Shown here piece by piece: positions 1 to 8,676 of a stretch of DNA of 64,000 nucleotides. Location of the stretch: positions 1 to 64,000 of the forward strand of contig JAFQXL010000003.1 of assembly GCA_017406985.1 (NCBI GenBank), written 5' to 3'. Source of the stretch: Candidatus Saccharimonadota bacterium (GTDB lineage Bacteria; Patescibacteriota; Saccharimonadia; Saccharimonadales; Saccharimonadaceae). The notes beneath the pieces were generated by a model that did not search any database, had not been told where the DNA came from, and saw only the letters and a program-made list of their open reading frames with translations. Made by a program: the position numbers and the translations under genes. The number at the start of each line of letters is the position of its first letter. Position 1 is the first letter of the stretch.

Positions 1-290
1 AAGGTTATCTTAAGGTTTGGGCTGTTCCAATTTCGCTCGCCACTACTTTCGGAATCATTGGTTATTCTCTTTTCCTCGGCCTACTAAGATGATTCAGTTC
101 GGTCGGTTCCCGTCTATTTACCCTATGTGTTCAGGTAAATGCAATATGACATGACTCATATTAGGTTGCCCCATTCGGAGATTCCCGGATCAAAGCTTGC
201 TCTCAGCTCCCCGAGACTTATCGCAGAGTTCTACGTCCTTCGTCGGTATTGATTGTCAAGGCATCCACTATCAGTGCCCTTATGTACCTT
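1..290 (-). rRNA. rrl: 23S ribosomal RNA, 5' end (partial, runs off the left edge)
   Basis: The reverse complement contains the conserved 5' domain of bacterial 23S rRNA: GTGGATGCC near 260-268, then GAAGGACGT, CTCCGAATGGGG, and TAGTGGCGAGCGAA near the left edge. The 5' end at about 290 is set by comparison with known 23S 5' ends and is good to perhaps 5 nt. The rest of the gene lies outside the window. The region upstream on the same strand holds a promoter and then glyS, not a 16S gene, so this 23S gene is not the second gene of a classical 16S-23S-5S operon. Confidence 0.95.
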
Positions 291-528
291 TTTATGCATT
301 AGACTTAATCAGCAATCGAAGCTCGATTTATCGAACAAGATTACCAATCAAGATGCAAGTCTATTTCTAATCGTTGTCCAAATTGTTAAATGAAACACTG
401 ATTAAATATAGCGCTTTTTACGTATCTCTACGATGCGAGCGCTCTGAATTAACCTATAATGGTTGTTCCTCGCAGTATTCCTCTTTTTCGCAGAGGTTAG
501 CAGGGCTAACTTGCTTAACTTGAAATCT

Positions 529-557
529 ATTGTATCACGTCCAAAATATTTTTTCAA
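529..557 (-). promoter_or_regulatory. sigma-70-type promoter for the 23S rRNA unit
   Basis: Reading the minus strand, TTGAAA (552-557) is followed by a 17-nt spacer and TACAAT (529-534), close to consensus. The predicted start lies near 521, giving a leader of about 230 nt before the 23S 5' end. Two small hairpins sit at the start of the leader: GTTAGC/GCTAAC at 496-510 and CCTCT/AGAGG at 480-496. I see no coding potential in 290-585 and could not identify an antitermination box with confidence. Confidence 0.75.
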
Positions 558-585
558 GACCTTTTTTCGACTTTTTTGAGATTTT

Positions 586-1914
586 TTACAATTCAGTCGA
601 TTTAACTCGAATTTGTTCAGTCGTATCGCGATCACGAACCGTTACTGTCCCGTCTTCTAGGGTATCAAAGTCAATTACAACACATTTCGGCGTTCCGATT
701 TCGTCTTGTTTTAAATAGCGTTTTCCGATATTCCCCGAATCGTCCCAAGTTACATTTCCATATTTCTCGCGTAAGTTATTATAAACTTCGCGCGCTTTCT
801 CGACGAGCTCAGGTTTATTTTTGAGCAGTGGCGAAACGCAAAATCTATATGGCGCAAGATTTTCCGGAAGTTTTAAGACAACTCGCGTTTTTCCGTCTTT
901 CTCTTCTTCGCTATAAGAGCTACAGAGAACCGCCATGATTAAACGTTCAACCCCAAAAGATGGCTCGATTACGTGTGGAACAAAAGATTCTCCCGTATTT
1001 TTATCGCGATATTCCATCTTTTTTCCAGATTCTCGCTCAATATTTTTCAAATCAAAGTCCGTTCGATAAGCAATCCCCATCAATTCTTCTCGTCCAATCG
1101 GATAGTCAAATTCAACATCAACCGTCCTTTTACTATAATGTGCCCGGTCTTCCTCTGGAACTTCAAGCTCATGGATTTTCTCAGGACTAATCTTCATTTT
1201 CTCTTCTAGGAAGAAATGGACATCTTTCAGTAAGCTTTCGAAACTCTCTTTCCAAGCATCCGGACGGACAAAATATTCAATTTCCATCTGTTCAAACTCT
1301 CGCGAACGGAACACAAAGTCACGCGGAGAAATCTCATTTCGAAACGCCTTTCCCTGTTGCGCTAGCCCGAACGGCAGATTTGGATAAATCGTATCGACAA
1401 CATTTTTATAATTCGTAAAGATTCCTTGCGCAGTCTCTGGACGAAGATAAGCAATACTCGTATCGTCGACAATCGGTCCGACGTGAGTCGAGAACATCAT
1501 ATTAAACTGGCGTACCGCCCCCCAAGCCATCTGTCCGCAAGTCGGACATTTAATCCCCGCTCCGACAATCTGTTCTTTTGTTACATTTGCCGGAAAATCG
1601 CCGAGTTTATCCGCGCGAAAACGCCCGTGACAATTAACACATTCAATTAGAGGATCAGAAAAAGTCGCCGTATGTCCGCTCGCTACCCAGGTTTTCGGAT
1701 TCATTAAAATCGCCGCATCCACTCCGAACATATCTTCTCTACCTTCAACCCAGAACTTCCACCATTCATTCATAATTTTCTTCTTCAAAGCTACACCAAG
1801 CGGTCCATAATCCCATGTCCCCGCCATTCCGCCATAGACATCAGAACCAGGAAAAATAAATCCGCGACGCTTACATAAACTAACAATATCTTCTAATTTC
1901 GTTTCTCTAGCCAT
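586..1914 (-). CDS. glyS: glycyl-tRNA synthetase, single-chain dimeric type
   Basis: Charges tRNA-Gly with glycine in the cytoplasm. This is the eukaryote/Gram-positive-like single-polypeptide (alpha2) class II enzyme, 442 aa, not the alpha2-beta2 type. The N-terminus has the family pattern RRGFIFPGSDVYGG and DYGPLG. Two CxxC pairs (ECVNC and KCPTC) form a zinc site at roughly residues 92-130. Motif 2 is seen in FRNEISPRDFVFRSREFEQ and motif 3 in EPSFGVERL. The C-terminal third is the anticodon-binding domain. The frame is open 7 codons further upstream, but MARETKLED is the natural start: two TATAAT hexamers sit directly before it and the longer version would begin inside the promoter. Confidence 0.96.
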   Translation of the reverse strand: MARETKLEDIVSLCKRRGFIFPGSDVYGGMAGTWDYGPLGVALKKKIMNEWWKFWVEGREDMFGVDAAILMNPKTWVASGHTATFSDPLIECVNCHGRFRADKLGDFPANVTKEQIVGAGIKCPTCGQMAWGAVRQFNMMFSTHVGPIVDDTSIAYLRPETAQGIFTNYKNVVDTIYPNLPFGLAQQGKAFRNEISPRDFVFRSREFEQMEIEYFVRPDAWKESFESLLKDVHFFLEEKMKISPEKIHELEVPEEDRAHYSKRTVDVEFDYPIGREELMGIAYRTDFDLKNIERESGKKMEYRDKNTGESFVPHVIEPSFGVERLIMAVLCSSYSEEEKDGKTRVVLKLPENLAPYRFCVSPLLKNKPELVEKAREVYNNLREKYGNVTWDDSGNIGKRYLKQDEIGTPKCVVIDFDTLEDGTVTVRDRDTTEQIRVKSTEL

Positions 1915-1923
1915 AATATTATA

Positions 1924-1929
1924 ATTATA
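1924..1929 (-). promoter_or_regulatory. leaderless -10 element of glyS
   Basis: TATAAT on the minus strand ends 9 nt before the glyS ATG. A second TATAAT (1918-1923) ends 3 nt before it. There is no Shine-Dalgarno sequence. The upstream element would start transcription at or next to the ATG. Confidence 0.55.
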
Positions 1930-1933
1930 ACAC

Positions 1934-1969
1934 AAAAAATGTTAGTGTCTTTAAGAAGAGACACTAACA
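1934..1969 (-). terminator. intrinsic terminator after the surface-protein gene
   Basis: A perfect 11-bp stem (1940-1950 with 1959-1969, 8-nt loop) is followed on the minus strand by six T (1934-1939). It lies downstream of the gene ending at 2011 and directly upstream of the glyS promoter. Confidence 0.9.
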
Positions 1970-2010
1970 TAAGCGAGTTCGTGGTTTTTTAAAGTTTAAG
2001 GCTTTGCTTT

Positions 2011-2937
2011 TTAACGGCGTTTCGAGCTGTTTTTCTTGTTGCGTTTAACAATAATCATTATTCCGAAGAACGCACAGACAAAGAGTAATGCGAGTCCAGT
2101 CGAAACTAAATCAGATTTCGAAAGATTAAGTCCGCCGAAGATTGAACCAGTATTCGGAACATCCGGTGCTTCTGGAACTTCATAATAGATAGTTCTCGAA
2201 CGGTTTGCATCGATAATCGTTCCTGAAGCGTCATAAGGCGTAGCTACAATCTTATAATTCCCTGTCGGGACGCCATATTTCGCTAAAGGTAAAGTAACAT
2301 CAGTCGTCGCACCTTCGTTTAAGACTAATTCTATCGGCTCGTCGAAGATTGCGTTTCCAGCTTCGTCAAAGACTTGGAAAAGTGTCTTATAAACTCCTGG
2401 GCTTTCAAGGACGGTTACAATCGGGTTTCCAGTATTTTCTTCAGTTCCTTTAACGACAAAGTCGAAAGAAATTAACTTAAACGCGACAGAATCAGTTGTC
2501 GAACCGGCACCATCCGCTCTAGAAGTTAAGATATAGTCGCCATATTTTCCGCCATAAAGGCTTGCGTCAATCGTCATTGTATGGGTTCCGCTCGCCGTTC
2601 CGGTCGTCGCTACTGGGACTTCTGGAAGATCATAGGTCGTTCTCGTTCCGTCCGGTGCAACATAAATCAGCTGATAAACTAGACGCGAAGCATTACTATA
2701 AACGGTTGACACCGGAATATTAAGCCCGACGACATTCTCATTATCCGACGGTTTCTCAATCGTCACCGATGGCGTTTCCCCGACAACCACTAACTGGACA
2801 GTTACATCTGCCGAGTCTGGGCTTTCTACGTATGGGGTTGGATCGTTAGTAACGGCAGACGCTCCAAGCGGGATTGTTAAAACCCCAAGTGCAGCGGCGA
2901 TGCCGAAACCACCTAATATTTTTGCAGTTTTTTTCAT
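2011..2937 (-). CDS. secreted surface protein with C-terminal PNTG sorting-like signal
   Basis: 308 aa. It has a signal peptide (KK start, hydrophobic stretch to about residue 28, SASA-type cleavage region) and an extracellular region rich in Val, Thr and Ser that looks like beta-sandwich repeats. The C-terminus reads VPNTG, then a linker, a hydrophobic segment (LVSTGLALLFVCAFFGIMII) and a basic tail (KRNKKNSSKRR). That order is the cell-wall sorting arrangement of sortase substrates, with PNTG in place of LPXTG. It sits downstream of two related-looking surface genes and ends at a strong terminator. The ligand or host-binding role is unknown; display on the cell envelope is inference from the signals. 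Confidence 0.75.
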   Translation of the reverse strand: MKKTAKILGGFGIAAALGVLTIPLGASAVTNDPTPYVESPDSADVTVQLVVVGETPSVTIEKPSDNENVVGLNIPVSTVYSNASRLVYQLIYVAPDGTRTTYDLPEVPVATTGTASGTHTMTIDASLYGGKYGDYILTSRADGAGSTTDSVAFKLISFDFVVKGTEENTGNPIVTVLESPGVYKTLFQVFDEAGNAIFDEPIELVLNEGATTDVTLPLAKYGVPTGNYKIVATPYDASGTIIDANRSRTIYYEVPEAPDVPNTGSIFGGLNLSKSDLVSTGLALLFVCAFFGIMIIVKRNKKNSSKRR

Positions 2938-2978
2938 TTCACACTCGCTTTTTTATTATTTTTATTTTGAAGCCATAA

Positions 2979-3016
2979 AGCTTACCGATTTATTTCGCAG
3001 TTCAAACCGGTAAGCT
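2979..3016 (-). other. inverted repeat between two surface-protein genes
   Basis: A 9-bp perfect stem, AGCTTACCG (2979-2987) with CGGTAAGCT (3008-3016), has a 20-nt loop. It is followed on the minus strand by an interrupted T-rich tract, so it could be a weak terminator of the upstream gene or a partial read-through element for the gene starting at 2937. The 2938-3049 gap holds nothing else that I can name. Confidence 0.45.
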
Positions 3017-3049
3017 CCTACTCAAATTTTTGTTTTCTTGTATCGTCGA

Positions 3050-4018
3050 CTATACAATCAAACGCGATTTCTGAGCACGGCGCTTCCTAATTAGGATTAT
3101 AAGCCATGCAATAATAATTGTCAATAGAATTAGCATAATAATTATGATAAATATTGGCAAAATTAGAACGACCTTTGTTTCTTCGTAAGTTTTATCTAGC
3201 GCAGTTACCGTTGTATGGACGCTAAAGATTCCGAAAATCGGCGTATCTTCCCACTCTAAAGTCGCGTGTCGAGTCGGGGAATCCGGAATAACTGGATATG
3301 GATTATTAATCTCCGCAACCGTTCCGCCAATTAATTTATCGATTTTCATTGCGATACTCGCAGTAAAATCAGTGTTTCCCTCGTTCGCAATATCTGCTTC
3401 AGCGGTAATTTTTCCGTTTGTCATAAAGCTTTTCATATTAAAGCCGGAAATTGTCGCTTTTTCGATAGTTTCTCCAGTTGTCGAGCCATAAAGGATTAAG
3501 CCGACGCGAGAGATTGTTCTAACCCCGGTCGAAGTCGCTTCAGAATCCGGAACGGATTCCGCAAAGATTGTCGCATATTGTCCGCCGTCCGGAATATCCG
3601 CCGGAACAGAGATTTTATATTCAACCTGTTGTCTCTGGTCAGGTTCAAGATTAAAAGTAACCTCTGTTTTCCATTCTTTTTCTGAATCTTTCTTCGCATC
3701 GGCGTTTTGATTAAACGTTACCCAACGCGAAAGCTGCGTTCTATTTGTCTCGGTCGAGAAGTTAACTTCATAAGCCTCGTTCGCGATTGAATATGGCGCC
3801 GCATAAACACGGAATTTAAACGCTTTCGAACCGATATTGTCGACTTCCATTGTATAAGTTAGTTCGTCGCCAGGGTTTAAAGTTACGCGGTTCGCAACCG
3901 GGGAAATCTGAAGCCAGACCGCCGGTTTTTCGTCAGCGTGAACCGAGGCTATCGGGACGATTACGCTCGCGAGAGCGAATACTCCCGTGATAATCGATTT
4001 TAATATTCTTCCTCTCAT
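3050..4018 (-). CDS. membrane-anchored surface protein, DUF916/WxL-interacting-like
   Basis: 322 aa. It has a signal peptide (cleavage near SVHA-DE), an extracellular Ig-like beta-sandwich beginning WLQISPVANRVTLNPGDE with conserved YTMEVDNIGSKAFKFRVYAAPY, and one C-terminal transmembrane helix (residues about 288-312) with a short basic cytoplasmic tail. The phrase pattern 'P...L.PG......V.N.G...F...VYA.PY' recalls DUF916-type proteins that bind WxL proteins or peptidoglycan; family membership is tentative. It is a tandem paralogue of the gene starting at 4967: a single base separates that gene's stop from this ATG, so the two are co-translated. Probable envelope adhesin or wall-binding factor. 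Confidence 0.65.
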   Translation of the reverse strand: MRGRILKSIITGVFALASVIVPIASVHADEKPAVWLQISPVANRVTLNPGDELTYTMEVDNIGSKAFKFRVYAAPYSIANEAYEVNFSTETNRTQLSRWVTFNQNADAKKDSEKEWKTEVTFNLEPDQRQQVEYKISVPADIPDGGQYATIFAESVPDSEATSTGVRTISRVGLILYGSTTGETIEKATISGFNMKSFMTNGKITAEADIANEGNTDFTASIAMKIDKLIGGTVAEINNPYPVIPDSPTRHATLEWEDTPIFGIFSVHTTVTALDKTYEETKVVLILPIFIIIIMLILLTIIIAWLIILIRKRRAQKSRLIV

Positions 4019-4019
4019 T

Positions 4020-4967
4020 TTATTCCTCCACTAATTTCTTTGCCTTACGTTCACGATTTCTCGAGACGAGCCAGAAGATGACCGCGCCGATAAAGAGAAT
4101 GATTAGAACGATAAGCCAAAGCGGACAGACGATTACCATTTTCTCAATCGTCTCGGTTTTTTCATTATAAGTAATATCAAGTTTTACATTAAAGATACCG
4201 AACGCCGGAGTTCCGTCCCATTTTAAGCTAGAATAGCGTTTTGTTTCCGGAAGAGTCGCATAGACCATCGGGTCTTCTTCGTTCGAATAAATCGGTTCAT
4301 TCGAGAAGAGCGGGGTAACTGTCATAATATAACGGACGTTAAGGTCGACGTTACCACAGTTCTCAACTTTACCAGAAGCAGTAATCGGAGGGTTAATTAA
4401 GAGTGTTGGAATATTCTTATCGATAATATTTCCGCAATAGTTTGTCTCGCCGTTTACGGTCGAATAAACAATCGAACCAACTCGAGCTGTCGACTGAACC
4501 GTCGAAACGCCGTCCGCCGTATCTTCAGTCTCGACCATAATCGCCGCGTTCTGCGCGCCGCCCGCTACATCGTTCGGAACCTTAACAGTAAATTCAATCT
4601 CTTCATTCTTTCCCGATTCAAGATAGCCGGTCTCTTTGCTAAAAGTAAACCATTCTGAAATATAAGTATATTTATTAGAGTTCGAATATTCCGGGCTATA
4701 ATCGCCGTTTTCGTTGTCTTTTACATAATATGGCGAAGCATAAACCTTATAGTGAAATGACTCTGTTCCCGAGTTCTGAACCGTAAATTTTCCGCTATAA
4801 GTCGAACCCGGATCAAGATTTCCGATATTCTGCGAAGCTGGAGAAACCCAAAGATAAATCGGTTTTTCCGACGCACTTACTGGAGCCACACCAAAAATTC
4901 CAGAAATACTCATCGCTAGAGCAATCACACCACTACCAAAAACTGTTTTTAAATGACTTTTAGCCAC
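4020..4967 (-). CDS. membrane-anchored surface protein, paralogue of the downstream gene
   Basis: 315 aa. Signal peptide (residues 1-32, VSASE cleavage region), an extracellular domain opening with LWVSPASQNIGNLDPG and HYKVYASPYYV, a second beta-rich domain, then a C-terminal transmembrane helix (LWLIVLIILFIGAVIFWLV) and a basic tail. It aligns in order with the 3050-4018 product (SP...L.PG, V.NSGTESF, VYASPY, GG.Q.A, RVG.I.Y), so the pair arose by tandem duplication. The start codon is GTG, chosen because AAGGAGG sits just upstream and a promoter (4993-5021) precedes it. It is the first gene of this small surface operon. Confidence 0.65.
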   Translation of the reverse strand: MAKSHLKTVFGSGVIALAMSISGIFGVAPVSASEKPIYLWVSPASQNIGNLDPGSTYSGKFTVQNSGTESFHYKVYASPYYVKDNENGDYSPEYSNSNKYTYISEWFTFSKETGYLESGKNEEIEFTVKVPNDVAGGAQNAAIMVETEDTADGVSTVQSTARVGSIVYSTVNGETNYCGNIIDKNIPTLLINPPITASGKVENCGNVDLNVRYIMTVTPLFSNEPIYSNEEDPMVYATLPETKRYSSLKWDGTPAFGIFNVKLDITYNEKTETIEKMVIVCPLWLIVLIILFIGAVIFWLVSRNRERKAKKLVEE

Positions 4968-4992
4968 ATAACCTCCTTTTTCTTTGTATTTA

Positions 4993-5021
4993 ATTATACA
5001 CGAAGAAGCTGCTTTTTACAA
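4993..5021 (-). promoter_or_regulatory. promoter of the paired surface-protein genes
   Basis: On the minus strand, TTGTAA (5016-5021), a 17-nt spacer and TATAAT (4993-4998), followed by AAGGAGG and a GTG start. It lies between the murJ stop and the first surface gene, so this cluster is transcribed separately from ftsH-murJ. Confidence 0.7.
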
Positions 5022-5028
5022 GTGAAAG

Positions 5029-6669
5029 TTAATCTTTTTTCTGCGAAACGTTTCTAAAGAGAATCTTATTTAGATAGCTAAAAATCGGCGCGACCTCCTC
5101 GAGGTCTAAGAGATAGCTCGCCGCTAGATAAACTACGATTGAAACTAGCGAAATTAGACAGAACTTCGGGAAAGTAACGAAGAACGAGTTATCTGTCGCA
5201 AGGAGCGGGAAAAACTTCGTCATAATATAAGCCGTTACGCTCGTCACGACCGTCGCGATTATCATTCGCCATGTTCCCGACCAAAACTTCTTACTAAAGA
5301 TTTTACTCTTCGAACGACGATTTAAAATCCAAAGTAGTAAGAACATCTCGATTACCGCGCCGAGACTCTGCGCCCAACCTAGCCCGTCCGGCCCGAAACC
5401 CATTTTCGTAAATAATACCGAAAGAGCCATTGAAAGTCCAATCGAAATAATCGAAATTCTAAACGGCGTTCTCGTATCTTGTCGCGCATAAAATCCTCGC
5501 GACGCAATATGAAAGACCGACTGCGCAAAAATCGCCACAACCATCGAGCCTAAAACACTCGCAATAATTGGATCGCCACCGTTCTTAATAAAGTTTACGA
5601 CATATCCGCGCGCGAAATAAGCGATCGCCGCGACCGGAAGCGAGATAAAGACAATCATTCGAAGTGCTTTTCTAAATGTATTATTAAACTCTTCTTCGTT
5701 CCCCTCTCCGGTCTCTTCTGTCATTTTCGGGAAAAACGCCGTCGAAATCGCTACTCCGATTAGATTTACCGGCATCTGATGTAGTGTGTTCGCCTGTTGA
5801 TAGCTCCTTAAAGCTCCCGCGCCCATCCTCGAAGAAAGGTTCGTATTAACAATCCCCGAAACATAATCAATTCCCTGATCTAAAGAGCGCGCCGGAAGTA
5901 GTCTCAAAACAGACTTAAAGCCATAGTTCTTCCAATGAATCTTAAATTCATAATCAAATCCTAGTCCGAATAGCCCGACTAATGAAACTAAAACTTGTAG
6001 AACCGCGCCGAAGACAACTCCGAGCGCTACGCCCATAATCCCGCCTTCGAATAGCTGAAATCCAAAAATGTTAATTCCATTCGTAAAGACCGTAATTCCG
6101 ATTAGAATCCCAACATTATAAAGCGCCGGCGCAAGCGAATAGAAGACAAATCGCCCGACCGCCTGTTGCATCGACGATAGAACCGTCGCGATACTAAATA
6201 GAAACGGATTAATCGCAATTACGCGCATCATATTTATCGCAAGAATCGTTCCCGACTCGTCGAGCCCCGGACCGACGACATAACGGATTAAAGGATCCGC
6301 AAAAACCATAATTAAAATCGAAGCAACAAGCGTTACGAGTGCGAACAAATTTATAATCGAACTTGAAAGCTCCCAAGCCGATTTTTTATTTCCCGAAGCA
6401 AGCCTCTGGTTAAAAACCGGAATAAACGAAACCGCAAGCGCGCCAGACGTTAAGATAAAGAACATAAAATCCGGAACCGTAAACGCCGCCGTATAAGCGT
6501 CAATCCCTGTCGGATAAGTATCGAGATAATATGAGTTTAAGAGACGGTCACGAAAAATCCCGAGCAGTGCCGAAATTAAGGTCGATGCGGAAAGCAGAAC
6601 CGCAGCAAATTTAATACTGAGTTTCGAGTTAGCTATCGCAACAACCGAGCGGAACTGGAACTTCTTCAC
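5029..6669 (-). CDS. murJ: lipid II flippase MurJ
   Basis: 546 aa polytopic membrane protein of the MATE-like MVF/MviN family, which flips lipid II across the membrane for peptidoglycan synthesis. Signature stretches include GIFRDRLLNSYYLD near the N-terminus, FTVPDFMFFILTSGALAVSF, and the alternating hydrophobic segments expected of about 14 helices. The start overlaps the ftsH stop by 4 bp (ATGA), so translation is coupled. Presence of MurJ together with MurA in the window shows that this organism makes its own peptidoglycan. Confidence 0.93.
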   Translation of the reverse strand: MKKFQFRSVVAIANSKLSIKFAAVLLSASTLISALLGIFRDRLLNSYYLDTYPTGIDAYTAAFTVPDFMFFILTSGALAVSFIPVFNQRLASGNKKSAWELSSSIINLFALVTLVASILIMVFADPLIRYVVGPGLDESGTILAINMMRVIAINPFLFSIATVLSSMQQAVGRFVFYSLAPALYNVGILIGITVFTNGINIFGFQLFEGGIMGVALGVVFGAVLQVLVSLVGLFGLGFDYEFKIHWKNYGFKSVLRLLPARSLDQGIDYVSGIVNTNLSSRMGAGALRSYQQANTLHQMPVNLIGVAISTAFFPKMTEETGEGNEEEFNNTFRKALRMIVFISLPVAAIAYFARGYVVNFIKNGGDPIIASVLGSMVVAIFAQSVFHIASRGFYARQDTRTPFRISIISIGLSMALSVLFTKMGFGPDGLGWAQSLGAVIEMFLLLWILNRRSKSKIFSKKFWSGTWRMIIATVVTSVTAYIMTKFFPLLATDNSFFVTFPKFCLISLVSIVVYLAASYLLDLEEVAPIFSYLNKILFRNVSQKKD

Positions 6670-8600
6670 GAGTGTAACTTCGCTCCTTCCGGAAGCGTCG
6701 TTCCCTTAAGTAATGCCGGTAATTCTTCCTCTTCAAGTGTCTCGCGCTCAAGTAAAGCGTTCGCTAAACGGTCTAGAACTTCGCGGTTCTCTTTCAAGAC
6801 CGCTTCAGCGCGTTTCGCCGCTTCGTCCGAAAGTGTTTTAATTTCTTTATCGATTAACTCCGCGGTTTTCTCAGAATATGGTTTTCCGGTCGAAATCGTA
6901 TAATAGCCGGTCGATTCTTCCGGATAGACAATGTTTCGATTATCCGAGCCCATTCCCTCTTCAACAATCATTTCTTTCGCAAGTTGCGCGACGTTTTTAA
7001 GGTCGCTCGAAGCGCCAGTCGTGATATTATCGTTTCCGAAAACGATTTTCTCAGCAATTCGTCCACCCATCGCGCGCGCCAAAATATCTTTTAATTCATA
7101 AACATTTTTATAGCTTCTATCTTCCGGCGGTAAGAACCACGTTACTCCGCCTGTATGTCCGCGCGGAATAATCGTGACTTTATGAACCGGATCAGAGTCC
7201 GGAAGAACGTGTCCGACAATTGCGTGTCCCGCTTCATGATAAGCGGTTAATTTCTTTTCGTAATCGTTCATAACTTTAGACTGCCTCTTCGGCCCGATCG
7301 CAACTCGCTCAAACGCCTCCGTAACATCGTCACGCGTAATTGTTTTATGCCCTTCGCGCGCGGCGGTAATGGCGGCTTCATTCGCAATATTCGCAAGATC
7401 CGCTCCGGAAGAGCCGGCGGTTTTCTTCGCTAAATCGTCAAGATTTACATCTTCCTCAAGCGGCTTCTTCTTAAAGTGGACTTTTAAGATAGCGAGGCGG
7501 TCTTTTCGCTCCGGAAGCGCAACGTCGACATGGCGGTCAAAACGCCCAGGTCGAAGAAGCGCCTTATCGAGCATGTCGACTCGGTTTGTCGCCGCCATTA
7601 CAATTACGCCACTCTCATTGTCAAACCCGTCCATCTCGACTAAAATCTGGTTTAAAGTCTGCTCGTCTTCCCTACCGGCGCCGCCGCGCGCATCTCTCTT
7701 ATGCGCTACCGCGTCGATTTCGTCGATAAAGATAATCGATGGAGCGTTCTTTTTTGCTTTTGAGAATAAATCGCGGACACGACTTGCGCCTACGCCGACG
7801 AACATCTCGGCGAATTCCGAACCGGAAATCGAGAAGAACGGAACATCTGCCTCTCCCGCGACCGCGCGCGCCATCAAGGTTTTACCAGTTCCTGGGTCCC
7901 CCGCAAGAAGAACTCCGCGCGGGATTTTCGCGCCTAGATTCTCATATTTCTTCGGATTTTTTAAGAAGTCGACAATCTCTTCTAAATCTTGTTTCGCCGC
8001 TTCGTTCCCCGCAACATCAGAAAATGTTACTTTCTTCTTATCCGGACCGTATAATTTTGCTTTCGCTTTTCCGAAACCGAGGTTTTCTTTATTCATTGAC
8101 TGCGCCTGGCGCATCATATACGCGAAGAATACAATAATTGCCACGACCGGAAGCCCGAGCGTTAAAACGTTCAGAATAATATCTGTATAGTTAACCGGCT
8201 CGACATATTCAATTACCGGATATTTCTCTAAACAACTCTTTAGCTCGTCTCCAGAGAGCTCCGCACAGCGATTAACGAGCCCTAAATCATAGAGCGTTCC
8301 CGAACCGTCTTTATAAGAGTGCTCTGTTGGCTGTTCTTTCCCTTTTAGGGTAATGTTTAAATCGTTTCCCGAAACCGTAATTTTCTTAATATCGCCGTTT
8401 TCGTCATTCGCACGCGCAATTACGCTAGAAAGAGCGACTTCCTCGACACTAGTTCTCGGCGCAAAACTTAAAACTAACGCATATCCGAATAAGAATATTA
8501 CGATAAAGAATAATACACTTCTAAACATATTTGAAGAACTCGACTTCTTTAAGCCGTTCTTCTTGTTTTGAGAATTTTTTCTTTCATTTCGTTCAACCAT
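6666..8600 (-). CDS. ftsH: ATP-dependent zinc metalloprotease FtsH
   Basis: 644 aa membrane-bound AAA+ protease that degrades misfolded membrane and regulatory proteins. Two transmembrane helices (about 26-46 and 138-161) flank a periplasmic-side domain. Walker A GDPGTGKT lies at 234-241, Walker B IIFIDEIDA follows, then the second region of homology (ATNRVDMLDKALLRPGRFDR) and the zinc motif HEAGH near residue 455. A TACAAT -10 lies at 8625-8630 and an AGGAG ribosome binding site precedes the ATG, so unlike many neighbours this gene has an ordinary leader. It is co-transcribed with murJ. Confidence 0.97.
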   Translation of the reverse strand: MVERNERKNSQNKKNGLKKSSSSNMFRSVLFFIVIFLFGYALVLSFAPRTSVEEVALSSVIARANDENGDIKKITVSGNDLNITLKGKEQPTEHSYKDGSGTLYDLGLVNRCAELSGDELKSCLEKYPVIEYVEPVNYTDIILNVLTLGLPVVAIIVFFAYMMRQAQSMNKENLGFGKAKAKLYGPDKKKVTFSDVAGNEAAKQDLEEIVDFLKNPKKYENLGAKIPRGVLLAGDPGTGKTLMARAVAGEADVPFFSISGSEFAEMFVGVGASRVRDLFSKAKKNAPSIIFIDEIDAVAHKRDARGGAGREDEQTLNQILVEMDGFDNESGVIVMAATNRVDMLDKALLRPGRFDRHVDVALPERKDRLAILKVHFKKKPLEEDVNLDDLAKKTAGSSGADLANIANEAAITAAREGHKTITRDDVTEAFERVAIGPKRQSKVMNDYEKKLTAYHEAGHAIVGHVLPDSDPVHKVTIIPRGHTGGVTWFLPPEDRSYKNVYELKDILARAMGGRIAEKIVFGNDNITTGASSDLKNVAQLAKEMIVEEGMGSDNRNIVYPEESTGYYTISTGKPYSEKTAELIDKEIKTLSDEAAKRAEAVLKENREVLDRLANALLERETLEEEELPALLKGTTLPEGAKLHS

Positions 8601-8631
8601 AAAAACTCCTACTGTATAATATCTATTGTAC

Positions 8632-8665
8632 CAAAAAATCCTCCATTTTTATAGAGGATTTTTTG
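8632..8665 (-). terminator. terminator of the prepilin-like gene
   Basis: A 12-bp perfect stem (8632-8643 with 8654-8665), 10-nt loop, with A/T tracts on both sides so that it can work in either direction. The right context is the prepilin stop at 8677; the ftsH -10 begins 2 nt beyond its left edge. Confidence 0.88.
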
Positions 8666-8676
8666 TAGTTTTTTAA

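Noticed and set aside
30-290. Possible coding sequence at the left edge
   Set aside because: The sequence matches the conserved 5' domain of 23S rRNA.
7369-8190. Long plus-strand open frame opposite ftsH
   Set aside because: It is the mirror of a clear FtsH gene, has no ribosome binding site or promoter, and its translation is Ser/Arg-rich low complexity.
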